Virus record (IMG/VR): IMGVR_UViG_3300025314_000342
Location: 1-32,567 of that record
Length of the DNA stretch: 32,567 bases
Strand: one strand, 5' to 3'
Source of the DNA: a virus
Part shown: positions 25,118 through 32,037 of the stretch, in pieces
How the letters are laid out: every line of letters begins with the position of its first letter
Position numbering within the stretch: position 1 is the first letter of the stretch
The notes under the pieces: generated by a model
What the model was told of the DNA's origin: nothing
Database searches by the model: none
Seen by the model: only the letters and a program-made list of their open reading frames with translations
Translations under genes and position numbers: made by a program

Positions 25118-25603
25118 ATGGCAAGGGATGACGAAAATAAGGTATTGAATACCGTCCGTAGCCCCGAAGACGCTGAAGGTCATAAAGTTGCATTAAAGTA
25201 TGTCTTCAATCCAGAGAAGAAAAAGTTTTATCCTGACAGTGGAGACTTGTATTCAGCAGAACCACAAGTACACCGCCAAAATGTAACTTCAGTGGACAGT
25301 GAAGACCCACCGTTGAGTGCTGGTATTGAGTGTGAGGGTTTTAGAAGATGCATGTTTGACATCATTGTTCAGGGGACTAATATAACTACATTGAAAGTTA
25401 GACTACTTAAATGGAACACGAAAGCTAACTCTTGGTTTCCTAATGGTGTGAGTGTAAAGTTGAACGATGCAGAAGGATTCTTAGCATCAGGTGGCAAAGT
25501 AAGTTTGATAGAAGATGAAGCATTCGGGGCTACGATTTTTTTGAAAGTATCGGAATTTATCGGAGACGCTTTCAACATGGCAATTTATTGTGTCTTGTGT
25601 TAG
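25118..25603 (+). CDS. hypothetical virion-module protein, last gene of the late operon
   Basis: The protein is 161 residues from ATG 25118, with AGGGGCGG upstream. The first third is charged (DDENKVLNTVRSPEDAEG). The rest is beta-rich (FDIIVQGTNITTLKVRLLKW; SLIEDEAFGATIFLKVSEF), resembling a small beta-sandwich such as a tail-tip or head-fibre accessory domain. The stop at 25601-25603 is 4 nt from the first promoter, so it marks the boundary between structural and replication operons. No family is recognised. Confidence 0.6.
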   Translation: MARDDENKVLNTVRSPEDAEGHKVALKYVFNPEKKKFYPDSGDLYSAEPQVHRQNVTSVDSEDPPLSAGIECEGFRRCMFDIIVQGTNITTLKVRLLKWNTKANSWFPNGVSVKLNDAEGFLASGGKVSLIEDEAFGATIFLKVSEFIGDAFNMAIYCVLC

Positions 25604-25607
25604 GGCG

Positions 25608-25636
25608 TTGACAGAATTTGCCTTTCATGGTATAAT
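25608..25636 (+). promoter_or_regulatory. promoter 1 of the tandem cluster
   Basis: TTGACA (25608-25613) and TATAAT (25631-25636) are both perfect sigma-70/sigma-A consensus with a 17-nt spacer. TGG directly before the -10 gives an extended -10. The preceding GGGCG is shared with promoter 2. It directs rightward transcription toward the replication genes. Confidence 0.9.
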
Positions 25637-25675
25637 GGCTGTATAAATTGAGAAAAGGTAAGGTTCTGGCGGGCG

Positions 25676-25704
25676 TTGACAAAATCGAAAAAGTATGCTA
25701 TAAT
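25676..25704 (+). promoter_or_regulatory. promoter 2 of the tandem cluster
   Basis: TTGACA (25676-25681) and TATAAT (25699-25704) are again perfect, with a 17-nt spacer and TGC directly before the -10. It shares GGGCGTTGACA with promoter 1, suggesting duplication, and lies 68 nt downstream of it. Confidence 0.9.
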
Positions 25705-25741
25705 GACTAAAGAAGATAAAAAATGCCACGAAACTTGGGGC

Positions 25742-25770
25742 TTGACAACAGCCAAAAAGTGTGGTAATAT
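25742..25770 (+). promoter_or_regulatory. promoter 3 of the tandem cluster
   Basis: TTGACA (25742-25747) and TAATAT (25765-25770) are separated by 17 nt, with TGG directly before the -10. The -10 has 4 of 6 matches, so it should be the weakest of the three. The expected start leaves a leader of about 18 nt with AAGGAG at 25778-25783 before the SSB start codon. Confidence 0.8.
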
Positions 25771-25794
25771 AAATAATAAGGAGAGTCTAAAAAA

Positions 25795-26568
25795 ATGAGT
25801 GAATTTGGTAAGACTGTGGACGAAAGCAATAGACCGAAGACAAAGGGTAAGGGTAGTTCCGATTACGTGAAGATTGGTAGTGACCATCAGACGGTAATCA
25901 GAGTGTTGGATGCAAAACCAGAAGTGGTTTGGTCACACTTTGTTCCGAAGGGACACCACCAGTTTCCTAAAGCAAATGCTGGTAAGGGAATGAGCTTTAC
26001 TTGTCCTGGGTTTGAGACCTGTCCGATTTGTGCTTGGAACAAAGAGCAGAGAAAGAAAGACGAAAAGACTAAGGATGTTCTGAACGCAAGAAAATTGTAC
26101 ACCTTTAACGTTCTGGACAGAACTTCTGTAACTACCTGTCCTAGTTGTGGTGCGGAACATTACGAAGCTAATAATGCTTATCCAAGTGAATGTGAGTGCG
26201 GTACTGACCTCACCCCTGTTGAGGCAAAAGCACGTAACAAGATTCAAATCATGCAGAAGGGTAAGAGGATTGTAGACCAGTTCAAGTCATTCGAGGAAGA
26301 GCCAGAGCTTGGCGACCTCAGAGGATACGACATCAAACTGGATACAAGAGGAAAGGGTAGCGAGTCAATGACTACTTGCGTTCCCAAGCAGAAGAGCAAG
26401 ATTGACATGAAGAAAGTTGTTGGTGAGGATTGGGAAGCCAAACTCTACAACATCAAAGAGATTGTCGCACCGCTCCCTGCTGAAGCCATAAAGAGAATCC
26501 TTGCTGGTGAGGACTTCTATACAGTTCTTGGCAAGGGTAAAGACGAAACAAAGACGGCTACAAGTTAA
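25795..26568 (+). CDS. gp32-like single-stranded DNA-binding protein
   Basis: The protein is 257 residues and would coat single-stranded DNA during replication and recombination. After a basic N-terminus (RPKTKGKGSSDYVKIG) comes a gp32-like core: QTVIRVLDAKPEVVWSHF, the Cys cluster CPGFETCPICAW, and KLYTFNVLDRT, which is the strand usually following the zinc site in phage SSBs. A second Cys cluster (CPSCGAEH, ECECG) is inserted after it. IMQKGKRIVDQFKSFEEE then GYDIKLDTRGKG completes the fold. It is the first gene after the promoter cluster and has a good AAGGAG site, in keeping with a highly expressed protein. Confidence 0.8.
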   Translation: MSEFGKTVDESNRPKTKGKGSSDYVKIGSDHQTVIRVLDAKPEVVWSHFVPKGHHQFPKANAGKGMSFTCPGFETCPICAWNKEQRKKDEKTKDVLNARKLYTFNVLDRTSVTTCPSCGAEHYEANNAYPSECECGTDLTPVEAKARNKIQIMQKGKRIVDQFKSFEEEPELGDLRGYDIKLDTRGKGSESMTTCVPKQKSKIDMKKVVGEDWEAKLYNIKEIVAPLPAEAIKRILAGEDFYTVLGKGKDETKTATS

Positions 26569-26575
26569 TATAGCG

Positions 26576-26614
26576 ATGGAGCGGTAGGGCATCGGCTTTG
26601 CCGCTCCATTCTTT
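26576..26614 (+). terminator. hairpin terminator after the SSB gene
   Basis: ATGGAGCGG (26576-26584) pairs perfectly with CCGCTCCAT (26601-26609) around a 16-nt loop and is followed by TCTTT. The T tract is short, so termination is probably partial, favouring SSB expression over the genes downstream. Confidence 0.6.
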
Positions 26615-26626
26615 ATGGGGAACGGA

Positions 26627-27163
26627 ATGGTAGCAACATTAGATGAAAACAATCAGAGTCGGAGTTGGTGGTACAATCAACTTAATTTAAGTGATGATTG
26701 GAACTCAATGCCACTAGCAGAACGTACAATCCTGTCAAAGAAGTTACAAAGAGCTTTGTTGGATTTGACGCAACTTAATATGACCCAAAAGGAAATGGAT
26801 GACCTTCTTATTAAGTTTGACCAGTCTACGGTGTGGGATGCTATTTTGGCATTGGATAACTTGGCAGGTAAAGAAGGTAAGACACGTTGGGAATTGCTGG
26901 CTTACTTAAAGAAGACAGCAGATGGCATGTGGAAAGCCCAACATCCAAGTAGACAGATAACGTGGCAACGTAAAGATAAAGAACCTGTCAACAAAAAGGA
27001 AAGATTACCTGCTGATTGGGAGAATGTAGAGAGGAATGACCCGACTAAATTCAATAAGAAGTTTTGTCGAGTCTGTAAACGTAAACTTAGAGTAAACAAC
27101 ACAACTGGTGTTTGTTCTAAGTGTCAGAGTCATGGAAATGGGAAGGACGACAGTGAACATTAG
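26627..27163 (+). CDS. hypothetical Zn-ribbon protein in the replication operon
   Basis: The protein is 178 residues from ATG 26627, which GGGGA (26617-26621) serves; an in-frame ATG at 26615 overlaps the terminator tail. The N-terminal 110 residues are helical (LAERTILSKKLQRALLDLTQ, MTQKEMDDLLIKF, WELLAYLKKTADGMW). The C-terminus is basic with a Cys4 ribbon (FCRVCKRKLR, VCSKCQSH). It lies directly before primase and overlaps it, so a replication role (for example loader or primase partner) is plausible but is inference from position alone. Confidence 0.6.
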   Translation: MVATLDENNQSRSWWYNQLNLSDDWNSMPLAERTILSKKLQRALLDLTQLNMTQKEMDDLLIKFDQSTVWDAILALDNLAGKEGKTRWELLAYLKKTADGMWKAQHPSRQITWQRKDKEPVNKKERLPADWENVERNDPTKFNKKFCRVCKRKLRVNNTTGVCSKCQSHGNGKDDSEH

Positions 27164-28142
27164 TATGAAGGTGGTGGACGACCTCAAAATTCGTTCACGC
27201 AAGACAGACGAAATACTTGGTGTTTGTCCAGTCTGCGATTGCAAAGATGCCAACTTCAATACTAATAAACTTACTTGGAGATGCTGGCATTGTAATGCAT
27301 CTGGTAGGATTATTCCTGATGAGGGATATGTATTCAAGGAAGTAGAAGAACCATCTTTGGACATTCCAGAGGTTAGAAAATTATACTTGTCTCTCGCACA
27401 GAAATATCACAGTAAACTAACGCAACCTGTTCTGGAATATCTAAAAGGAAGAGGATTAACACAACAGACAATTGATAATTTTTTGTTGGGGTTTTGTCCT
27501 ACTGATTTCTTTGATGATTATTCAAATAGGTTAGCAGAAGATTCGGGAATTCTATACCAGAACTATCCAGTATTGACAAACAGAGTGACTATCCCATACG
27601 TAGCAAACGGTGAAGTGACTGATTTGCGTGGTAGGATAGTTAATAGTGTATATACATATAAGGACGGCACTCCAACATATTCTAGTCTTAGTGGTAATCA
27701 CAGAACTAGGGGAGCTACGTTCTTGTTCAACTATGATGTCATAGGCAAGAGTAATCGGGTAATACTTACTGAAGGTGAGTTCAAAGCAATTGTAGGTTAT
27801 CAACATGGATTTCCTGTGGTAGCAATGCCAGGTATTCATGGATGGCAAAAAGAATGGGCAATTCTGTTCAAGGATAAAGAATTGATTCTTGCACCAGACA
27901 GTGATGGTTTTGGTGGCAGTCATTCACCCGCTTATCAGATGGTCAACATGATTGCAAAAGACGTACCAAACGCTAAGGTAGCCATTCTCAGATTGATTAA
28001 GAGAACTGAAAAGGAAGATATTGACTCAATGATTGTGGGTGGTGGTATCAAGACGTTTGAAAGAGCGATTGCGGGAGCACTTCCAGTAGATGTTTGGCTA
28101 AGACAAGAGGAAAGAAAAGGATATGGTAGAAAAAGACAATAA
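27153..28142 (+). CDS. DnaG-type DNA primase (Zn finger plus TOPRIM)
   Basis: The protein is 329 residues from GTG 27153, supported by GGAAGGA (27141-27147); ATG 27165 is the alternative. The N-terminal zinc finger is CPVC (C25, C28) and CWHC (C44, C47) in WRCWHCNASG, followed by a helical segment. The TOPRIM domain has VILTEGEFKAI with E207, and APDSDGFGG with D249 and D251, the metal-binding acidic residues. The protein is shorter than cellular DnaG and lacks a long C-terminal helicase-binding domain. It primes DNA synthesis with the helicase encoded next; the two genes overlap by 20 nt, which suggests coupled synthesis. Confidence 0.88.
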   Translation: MNISMKVVDDLKIRSRKTDEILGVCPVCDCKDANFNTNKLTWRCWHCNASGRIIPDEGYVFKEVEEPSLDIPEVRKLYLSLAQKYHSKLTQPVLEYLKGRGLTQQTIDNFLLGFCPTDFFDDYSNRLAEDSGILYQNYPVLTNRVTIPYVANGEVTDLRGRIVNSVYTYKDGTPTYSSLSGNHRTRGATFLFNYDVIGKSNRVILTEGEFKAIVGYQHGFPVVAMPGIHGWQKEWAILFKDKELILAPDSDGFGGSHSPAYQMVNMIAKDVPNAKVAILRLIKRTEKEDIDSMIVGGGIKTFERAIAGALPVDVWLRQEERKGYGRKRQ

Positions 28143-29613
28143 AGATATTGACGCAATCGAAACTGAACTAGAAACAGTCAGTGAGAATGCTGGTGGTTCT
28201 CAGGACGTTATTGAGGCTGAGGACGAAGAGACAAAGATTCCTATATCTTATGATAGTGCGGAAGAAGCTCTTCTTAGCATGTTTGTGTGGGATGCTGATA
28301 TTGCTACACTAATTGCTCAGAGCGGTCTACGAGATAACCATTTCTTGAAGAGAAAGAACAAGTTATTGTTCCCTGTTCTTATGGACACCAGATTAAAGAG
28401 TGGTGCTTGCACATTCGATATTGTGGCTGATGCTTGTGAAAAGGAAACTCTACCAGATGGACAATCCTTACTTGATGAAATCGGCGGAATGCAAGACCTT
28501 ACAAAAACAATCAATTCATGTCCAGAAGTCATTGACTTGAAGGTTGCTCAAGCGTATATTGATATTGTTATGGAACAGTACAAACTGTCCAGAATCAAAG
28601 AGAATATGCGTTGGATATTAAGTCAGAAGAAGTTTGATGATAACAAGATTATCGAAAAACTCTCTATGGCACAACAAATATTGACAGAGAACCTTAATAG
28701 GTCTGGACTGACTGGATTAGATGAGTTGCTCGTTGAGTCATATGACAGGTTCAAGGAAAGGAAAGCCAATCCAGAAATCTACGAAGGAATTAAGACTGGA
28801 TTTTATTGGATAGACAAGTTCAAGGCAATCGGAAAAAAGAGAGTGTGCGTGTTGGGTGCTCGTACCAACATTGGTAAGAGTATTTTTGTTGGTAACGTAG
28901 TAACTCATATGATAACGCATGACACTAAAACACTTGTGTTCACACCAGAGATGGACAGAGAAACATACGTTGACAGAATGCTGTGTGCTCATGCTGGTAT
29001 TGACATAGACAGATGGAAAGCGGCAATCATTGATAACAAAGAATTGGACATAATATCTGCGGCTAGAACAGGGTTGATAGAGAAAGCGGCACGTAATCTG
29101 TTTATCGAGGACAAAGGTTCTCAGACCTGTAGTTTCATCTTGAACAGTGTTAAACGTCACATGCTTAACCATAAGGTTGATGTGGTGGTAGTTGATTACT
29201 TACAGAAGATGAAGTATTATGGTGATAATACCAAGAGAGCTATTACAGACATTATGGAACGGTTCTGTTCTTTTGCAAAGGACAACAACATATCCTTCAT
29301 CGTAGTAAGTCAGCTAAGACGTAGCGAAGACCCTGAACCTCAGATGAATGAGTTGAAGGAAAGTGGTGACATCGAGAACTTTGCGGATAGTGTAATCCTG
29401 CTTCACCGTAGTAGTACATTCAAGATGGGTGAACGTAACAAAGGTTGGTATAAGATTGAGAAGAATAGACAGGGAAGATTGAGTGACCATGTTGCGTTAA
29501 AGTATGATGAAAACATCTTGAAGTTCACTGAAGTTGATATTCCAGACGAGAATGCTGAAAGTAAGGATAGTTACTTTAATGAAACTGTCGCTGACGAAGA
29601 CCAAGGAAAGTAA
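28123..29613 (+). CDS. DnaB-type replicative helicase
   Basis: The protein is 496 residues. An acidic N-terminal tail (about 1-40) precedes a DnaB-like N-terminal domain (SAEEALLSMFVWDADIATLI), then the RecA-like ATPase. Walker A is GARTNIGKS (G245-S253). Walker B is DVVVVDYLQ, with D358. SQLRR and ELKESGDIENFADSVILLHR are the usual C-terminal helicase motifs, including the arginine-finger region. It would unwind DNA 5' to 3' as a hexamer. ATG 28123 follows a purine-rich AGAGGAAAGAAAAGG. The frame runs to TAA directly before the next ATG. Confidence 0.92.
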   Translation: MVEKDNKDIDAIETELETVSENAGGSQDVIEAEDEETKIPISYDSAEEALLSMFVWDADIATLIAQSGLRDNHFLKRKNKLLFPVLMDTRLKSGACTFDIVADACEKETLPDGQSLLDEIGGMQDLTKTINSCPEVIDLKVAQAYIDIVMEQYKLSRIKENMRWILSQKKFDDNKIIEKLSMAQQILTENLNRSGLTGLDELLVESYDRFKERKANPEIYEGIKTGFYWIDKFKAIGKKRVCVLGARTNIGKSIFVGNVVTHMITHDTKTLVFTPEMDRETYVDRMLCAHAGIDIDRWKAAIIDNKELDIISAARTGLIEKAARNLFIEDKGSQTCSFILNSVKRHMLNHKVDVVVVDYLQKMKYYGDNTKRAITDIMERFCSFAKDNNISFIVVSQLRRSEDPEPQMNELKESGDIENFADSVILLHRSSTFKMGERNKGWYKIEKNRQGRLSDHVALKYDENILKFTEVDIPDENAESKDSYFNETVADEDQGK

Positions 29614-30129
29614 ATGACTAAAAAAGGCAAAGATTTTGAAAGAGAGACAGCCGCACTACCTGGCAAAAGAGTTGTAGGTAAGCACACTGTTGATATTGGC
29701 AGAAGAGTTCCCTATTCTGGTATCTACGGAACTATAAGTGGACAGGCAGATAATGCGGGTGATGTCCATTGGAATCTACCTTGGTTTAATCACGGTAAAG
29801 GTGTTCAGGTAGAGTGCAAGCACGGATATGATGATGCTAAGAAGGGAACGATGTGTCCTACCTGTGGTAAGAAGTTGGACAAACCTATAGAGAACCAGAA
29901 ATCAATGACTATCTATCGTGAGTGGTTTGATAAGCATATGGCACAGGGTGAAGACCTAGATTTTTATCCCCTGTTTGCAATGAAATTTAAGTTCGCTAAA
30001 GAAAGCAAGTTTATGGTGATTCCATTTAGTGCAATGGCTAAAATGCTGAAAGATATGGAAGATTGTTGGCTTGAACTGGAAGAGTTGCGAAATGAGCAAA
30101 AGAAGCAAAGAGCGGCAAAATCTCACTGA
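29614..30129 (+). CDS. PD-(D/E)XK nuclease, Holliday-junction-resolvase-like
   Basis: The protein is 171 residues and starts on the base after the helicase stop. It opens KKGKDFERETA, the Hjc-type N-terminal helix with its acidic residue. The core has GDVHW (D50) and VECKHG (E67-C68-K69). A Cys2 unit (MCPTCGKK) is inserted after the core, and the C-terminus is helical and charged. The pattern fits small resolvase-like nucleases that process branched DNA during phage replication or packaging. An unrelated PD-(D/E)XK exonuclease remains possible. Confidence 0.65.
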   Translation: MTKKGKDFERETAALPGKRVVGKHTVDIGRRVPYSGIYGTISGQADNAGDVHWNLPWFNHGKGVQVECKHGYDDAKKGTMCPTCGKKLDKPIENQKSMTIYREWFDKHMAQGEDLDFYPLFAMKFKFAKESKFMVIPFSAMAKMLKDMEDCWLELEELRNEQKKQRAAKSH

Positions 30130-30298
30130 TGAATTAGAACTAACTGAATATGATATAAATATCAGTAGAATACTCAAGAAAACATCCAAAAACAAGCAAA
30201 AATTAAAGGAAGCAAAAAGGTGGCGTAGTAAGACCTATCGCCAAAGGAAACAGGGTAGATTTATATTCAGGAGAGGAACGAGTAGTGGAGATAATTAA
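30092..30298 (+). CDS. small basic hypothetical protein
   Basis: The protein is 68 residues, very basic (LKKTSKNKQKLKEAKRW, YRQRKQGRFIFRRG). ATG 30092 lies 38 nt inside the end of the nuclease gene; a GGAAGAG stretch upstream could serve it. No family is recognised. The charge suggests nucleic-acid binding. The stop overlaps the GTG of thyX region by 14 nt. Confidence 0.5.
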   Translation: MSKRSKERQNLTDELELTEYDINISRILKKTSKNKQKLKEAKRWRSKTYRQRKQGRFIFRRGTSSGDN

Positions 30299-30875
30299 CG
30301 CATCGGTTACCATAGAAGACCCAATTGACGAGTTGGCAATTCTCACCAAACTTGAGAAAGCTGGTAGAACAGCATACAAGTCAGAGGATAGGATTACGAA
30401 AGGTTCGGCGGAGAAATTCATTCGTGGTATTATTAAGTCAGGACATGGTAGCGTTCTGGAACATGTATACCTCACAGTGAAATTCATTGTTGATAGAGGT
30501 GTGACCCACGAATTAGTCAGACATAGGATAGCATCCTATACACAGGAATCAACCAGATATTGTAACTATAGTAAGAAAGGTGTCGTGTTCATTCGACCAC
30601 CTTGGGATTTCACCGAATCAGACCTCGATTTTCTAGAGTTGGTTGAGAAACAATACAACAAGAAAATTGCTGAAGGTCAGACACCACAGCAAGCGAGAGC
30701 GTATCTTCCCAACTGTTTGAAGACTGAAATAGTTACTACAATGAACATTCGGGAGTGGAGACATGTTCTTGGTTTGAGAACGAAACCAGATTGTCATCCA
30801 CAAATGAGAGAAATAATGAGTATGCTTCTAGCAGAGTTCAAGCAGAAGCTACCAGTTTTGTTTGAGGACATATAA
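30285..30875 (+). CDS. thyX: FAD-dependent thymidylate synthase ThyX
   Basis: The protein is 196 residues and converts dUMP to dTMP with methylene-tetrahydrofolate, FAD and NADPH. The signature RHRX7S is present: R79-H80-R81 and S89 in RHRIASYTQESTR. Flanking motifs match (HGSVLEHVYLTVKFIVDRG; EIVTTMNIREWRHVLGLRT; CHPQMREIM). The start is GTG 30285, with AGGAGAGG about 8 nt upstream. It supplies thymidine nucleotides during replication and sits in the replication operon as expected. It is slightly shorter than typical bacterial ThyX, as many phage versions are. Confidence 0.95.
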   Translation: MEIINASVTIEDPIDELAILTKLEKAGRTAYKSEDRITKGSAEKFIRGIIKSGHGSVLEHVYLTVKFIVDRGVTHELVRHRIASYTQESTRYCNYSKKGVVFIRPPWDFTESDLDFLELVEKQYNKKIAEGQTPQQARAYLPNCLKTEIVTTMNIREWRHVLGLRTKPDCHPQMREIMSMLLAEFKQKLPVLFEDI

Positions 30876-30890
30876 TATGGAGAATAACCC

Positions 30891-31292
30891 ATGAGCGTGA
30901 GAGTTACTAAAGCTTTACGTGAAGCGAAGAAACAAATTGAGCAAGCGAATTATCCTAATGTCACAGGTGTAGGCATAGGGTACAAGAGAATAGACGGAAA
31001 ATCTACTAAAGAGCTTGTTGTGGTTGTTTTTGTTAATAGAAAACTAGGTAAGAAAGACCTATCTATTGATTCGGTTATACCAAAGGAAGTTGTCACGACA
31101 GATGGCAACATACAGACAGATGTAGTTCAGAGTGGTGAGTTTGCAGTAGCTCGTTTAGACGGTTTACTCACAGAATTATGTGAGAGGAAAAGACCCATCG
31201 CTCCAGGTTATTCTGTAGGACATCCAGATGTAAGTGCTGGTACTATAGGTTTAATCGTAAAAAAACCACAGACGGCAAGCTTTGCATACTAA
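30891..31292 (+). CDS. trypsin-like serine protease, N-terminal part (frame broken at A7)
   Basis: ATG 30891 follows GGAG by 8 nt. The zero frame gives 133 residues, with NVTGVGIGYK, VVVVFVNRKLGKKDL and SVGHPDVSAGTIGLIV, motifs of bacterial trypsin-like (S1-type) proteases that begin with this domain. After GLIVKK the zero frame becomes nonsense and stops at 31290. The -1 frame continues with TDGKLCILSNNHVLANINRA, exactly the expected sequence. Joining the two frames at the A7 run (31259-31265) gives a protein of about 316 residues. Without the shift, this part lacks all catalytic residues. Whether this is programmed, a mutation or a homopolymer error is open. Confidence 0.7.
   Translation: MSVRVTKALREAKKQIEQANYPNVTGVGIGYKRIDGKSTKELVVVVFVNRKLGKKDLSIDSVIPKEVVTTDGNIQTDVVQSGEFAVARLDGLLTELCERKRPIAPGYSVGHPDVSAGTIGLIVKKPQTASFAY
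31259..31265 (+). other. A7 slippery run joining the two protease frames
   Basis: The zero-frame codons are GTA AAA AAA CCA, so the seven A form a classical -1 heptamer A AAA AAA in the right phase. A one-base slip back (or one extra A in DNA or mRNA) leads to ACC ACA GAC and the downstream frame. Only a weak hairpin (around 31275-31287) lies downstream; no clear stimulatory structure is seen. Confidence 0.6.
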
Positions 31293-31840
31293 GTAATAAC
31301 CATGTTTTGGCTAATATAAATCGAGCCAAAATTGGTGACCCTATCAGACAACCTGGCTGTTATGACAAAGGAACAGAAAAGGATATTGTTGCCCATTTGG
31401 ATAGTTTCTACCCGATACACATTATAAAACGTGGTAGACGCAATCTACTTGGTGAGAATCGCAACCTGTGTGATTGTGCTATTGCAACTATAGATGAAGG
31501 AATTAAATTTTCTGAGATGGTTGAAAATATAGGAAAACCGACTGGTACTATAAACGGAAGACTTGGTATGAAGGTTCGTAAACTAGGACGAACTACAGGA
31601 TACACCGAAGGAGAAATAATCGCAGTATCAACTACGGTTAAACTCAAAGTCGGTTCAGGGGTTGCCGTCTTTTCTGACCAATTAGTTGCTAGTAAAATGT
31701 GTGAAGAAGGAGATTCAGGTGCGGCTGTGTTTGATAGAGGGACAAAAGTAGTCGGTTTGCTTTTTGCAAGTGGACATGAGGTTTCCCTGATAAACAAAGT
31801 AACAAACATATTTGACGCACTGAAGATTGAGTTACCTTGA
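31265..31840 (+). CDS. trypsin-like serine protease, catalytic part (-1 frame)
   Basis: This frame carries the catalytic residues of an S1-type protease: His in LSNNHVLAN (codon 31301-31303), Asp in NLCDCAIATID (31472-31474) and Ser in EEGDSGAAVFD (31715-31717). GMKVRKLGRTTGYTEGEI and SDQLVASKMC are other family-typical stretches. No good start codon precedes the His. The first in-frame start-like codon, TTG 31307, falls after the His and has no ribosome site, so independent translation would give an inactive product. The active enzyme therefore needs the upstream frame. Its target is unknown; phage protein processing or a host-directed role are both possible. The stop overlaps the next TTG. 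Confidence 0.7.
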   Translation, partial: TTDGKLCILSNNHVLANINRAKIGDPIRQPGCYDKGTEKDIVAHLDSFYPIHIIKRGRRNLLGENRNLCDCAIATIDEGIKFSEMVENIGKPTGTINGRLGMKVRKLGRTTGYTEGEIIAVSTTVKLKVGSGVAVFSDQLVASKMCEEGDSGAAVFDRGTKVVGLLFASGHEVSLINKVTNIFDALKIELP

Positions 31841-32037
31841 AAAATCGTTTCTATAAACTATTTACCAAAGAAGAAATACCTAACAGTAATGAAAGAAGAG
31901 CCGTAAACTGCTTCTATGCTGACATGGTTAAATGCAATGAACGCATAGAGAAGAGATGCAAGAGAGAACTTTATGGCTTATGGATTAACTGCCCAAAACA
32001 AACTGGTAAAAGATACAAAGGAGAAGAGGTTAAATAA
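31837..32037 (+). CDS. small basic hypothetical protein
   Basis: The protein is 66 residues from TTG 31837, which overlaps the protease stop (TTGA); the ribosome site is weak. It has several Lys/Arg and four Cys spread along the chain (VNCFYADMVKCNER, EKRCKREL, INCPKQTG), which could bind zinc. No family is recognised. TAATG at its end overlaps the next gene by one base. Confidence 0.5.
   Translation: MKNRFYKLFTKEEIPNSNERRAVNCFYADMVKCNERIEKRCKRELYGLWINCPKQTGKRYKGEEVK

Noticed and set aside
27005-27364. 119-codon open frame on the minus strand across the primase start
   Set aside because: It is a shadow of the Zn-ribbon and primase genes; no minus-strand promoter or coherent protein pattern is seen.
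28738-29172. 144-codon open frame on the minus strand
   Set aside because: It lies wholly inside the helicase gene, whose Walker motifs are intact, and its translation shows no domain pattern or ribosome site.
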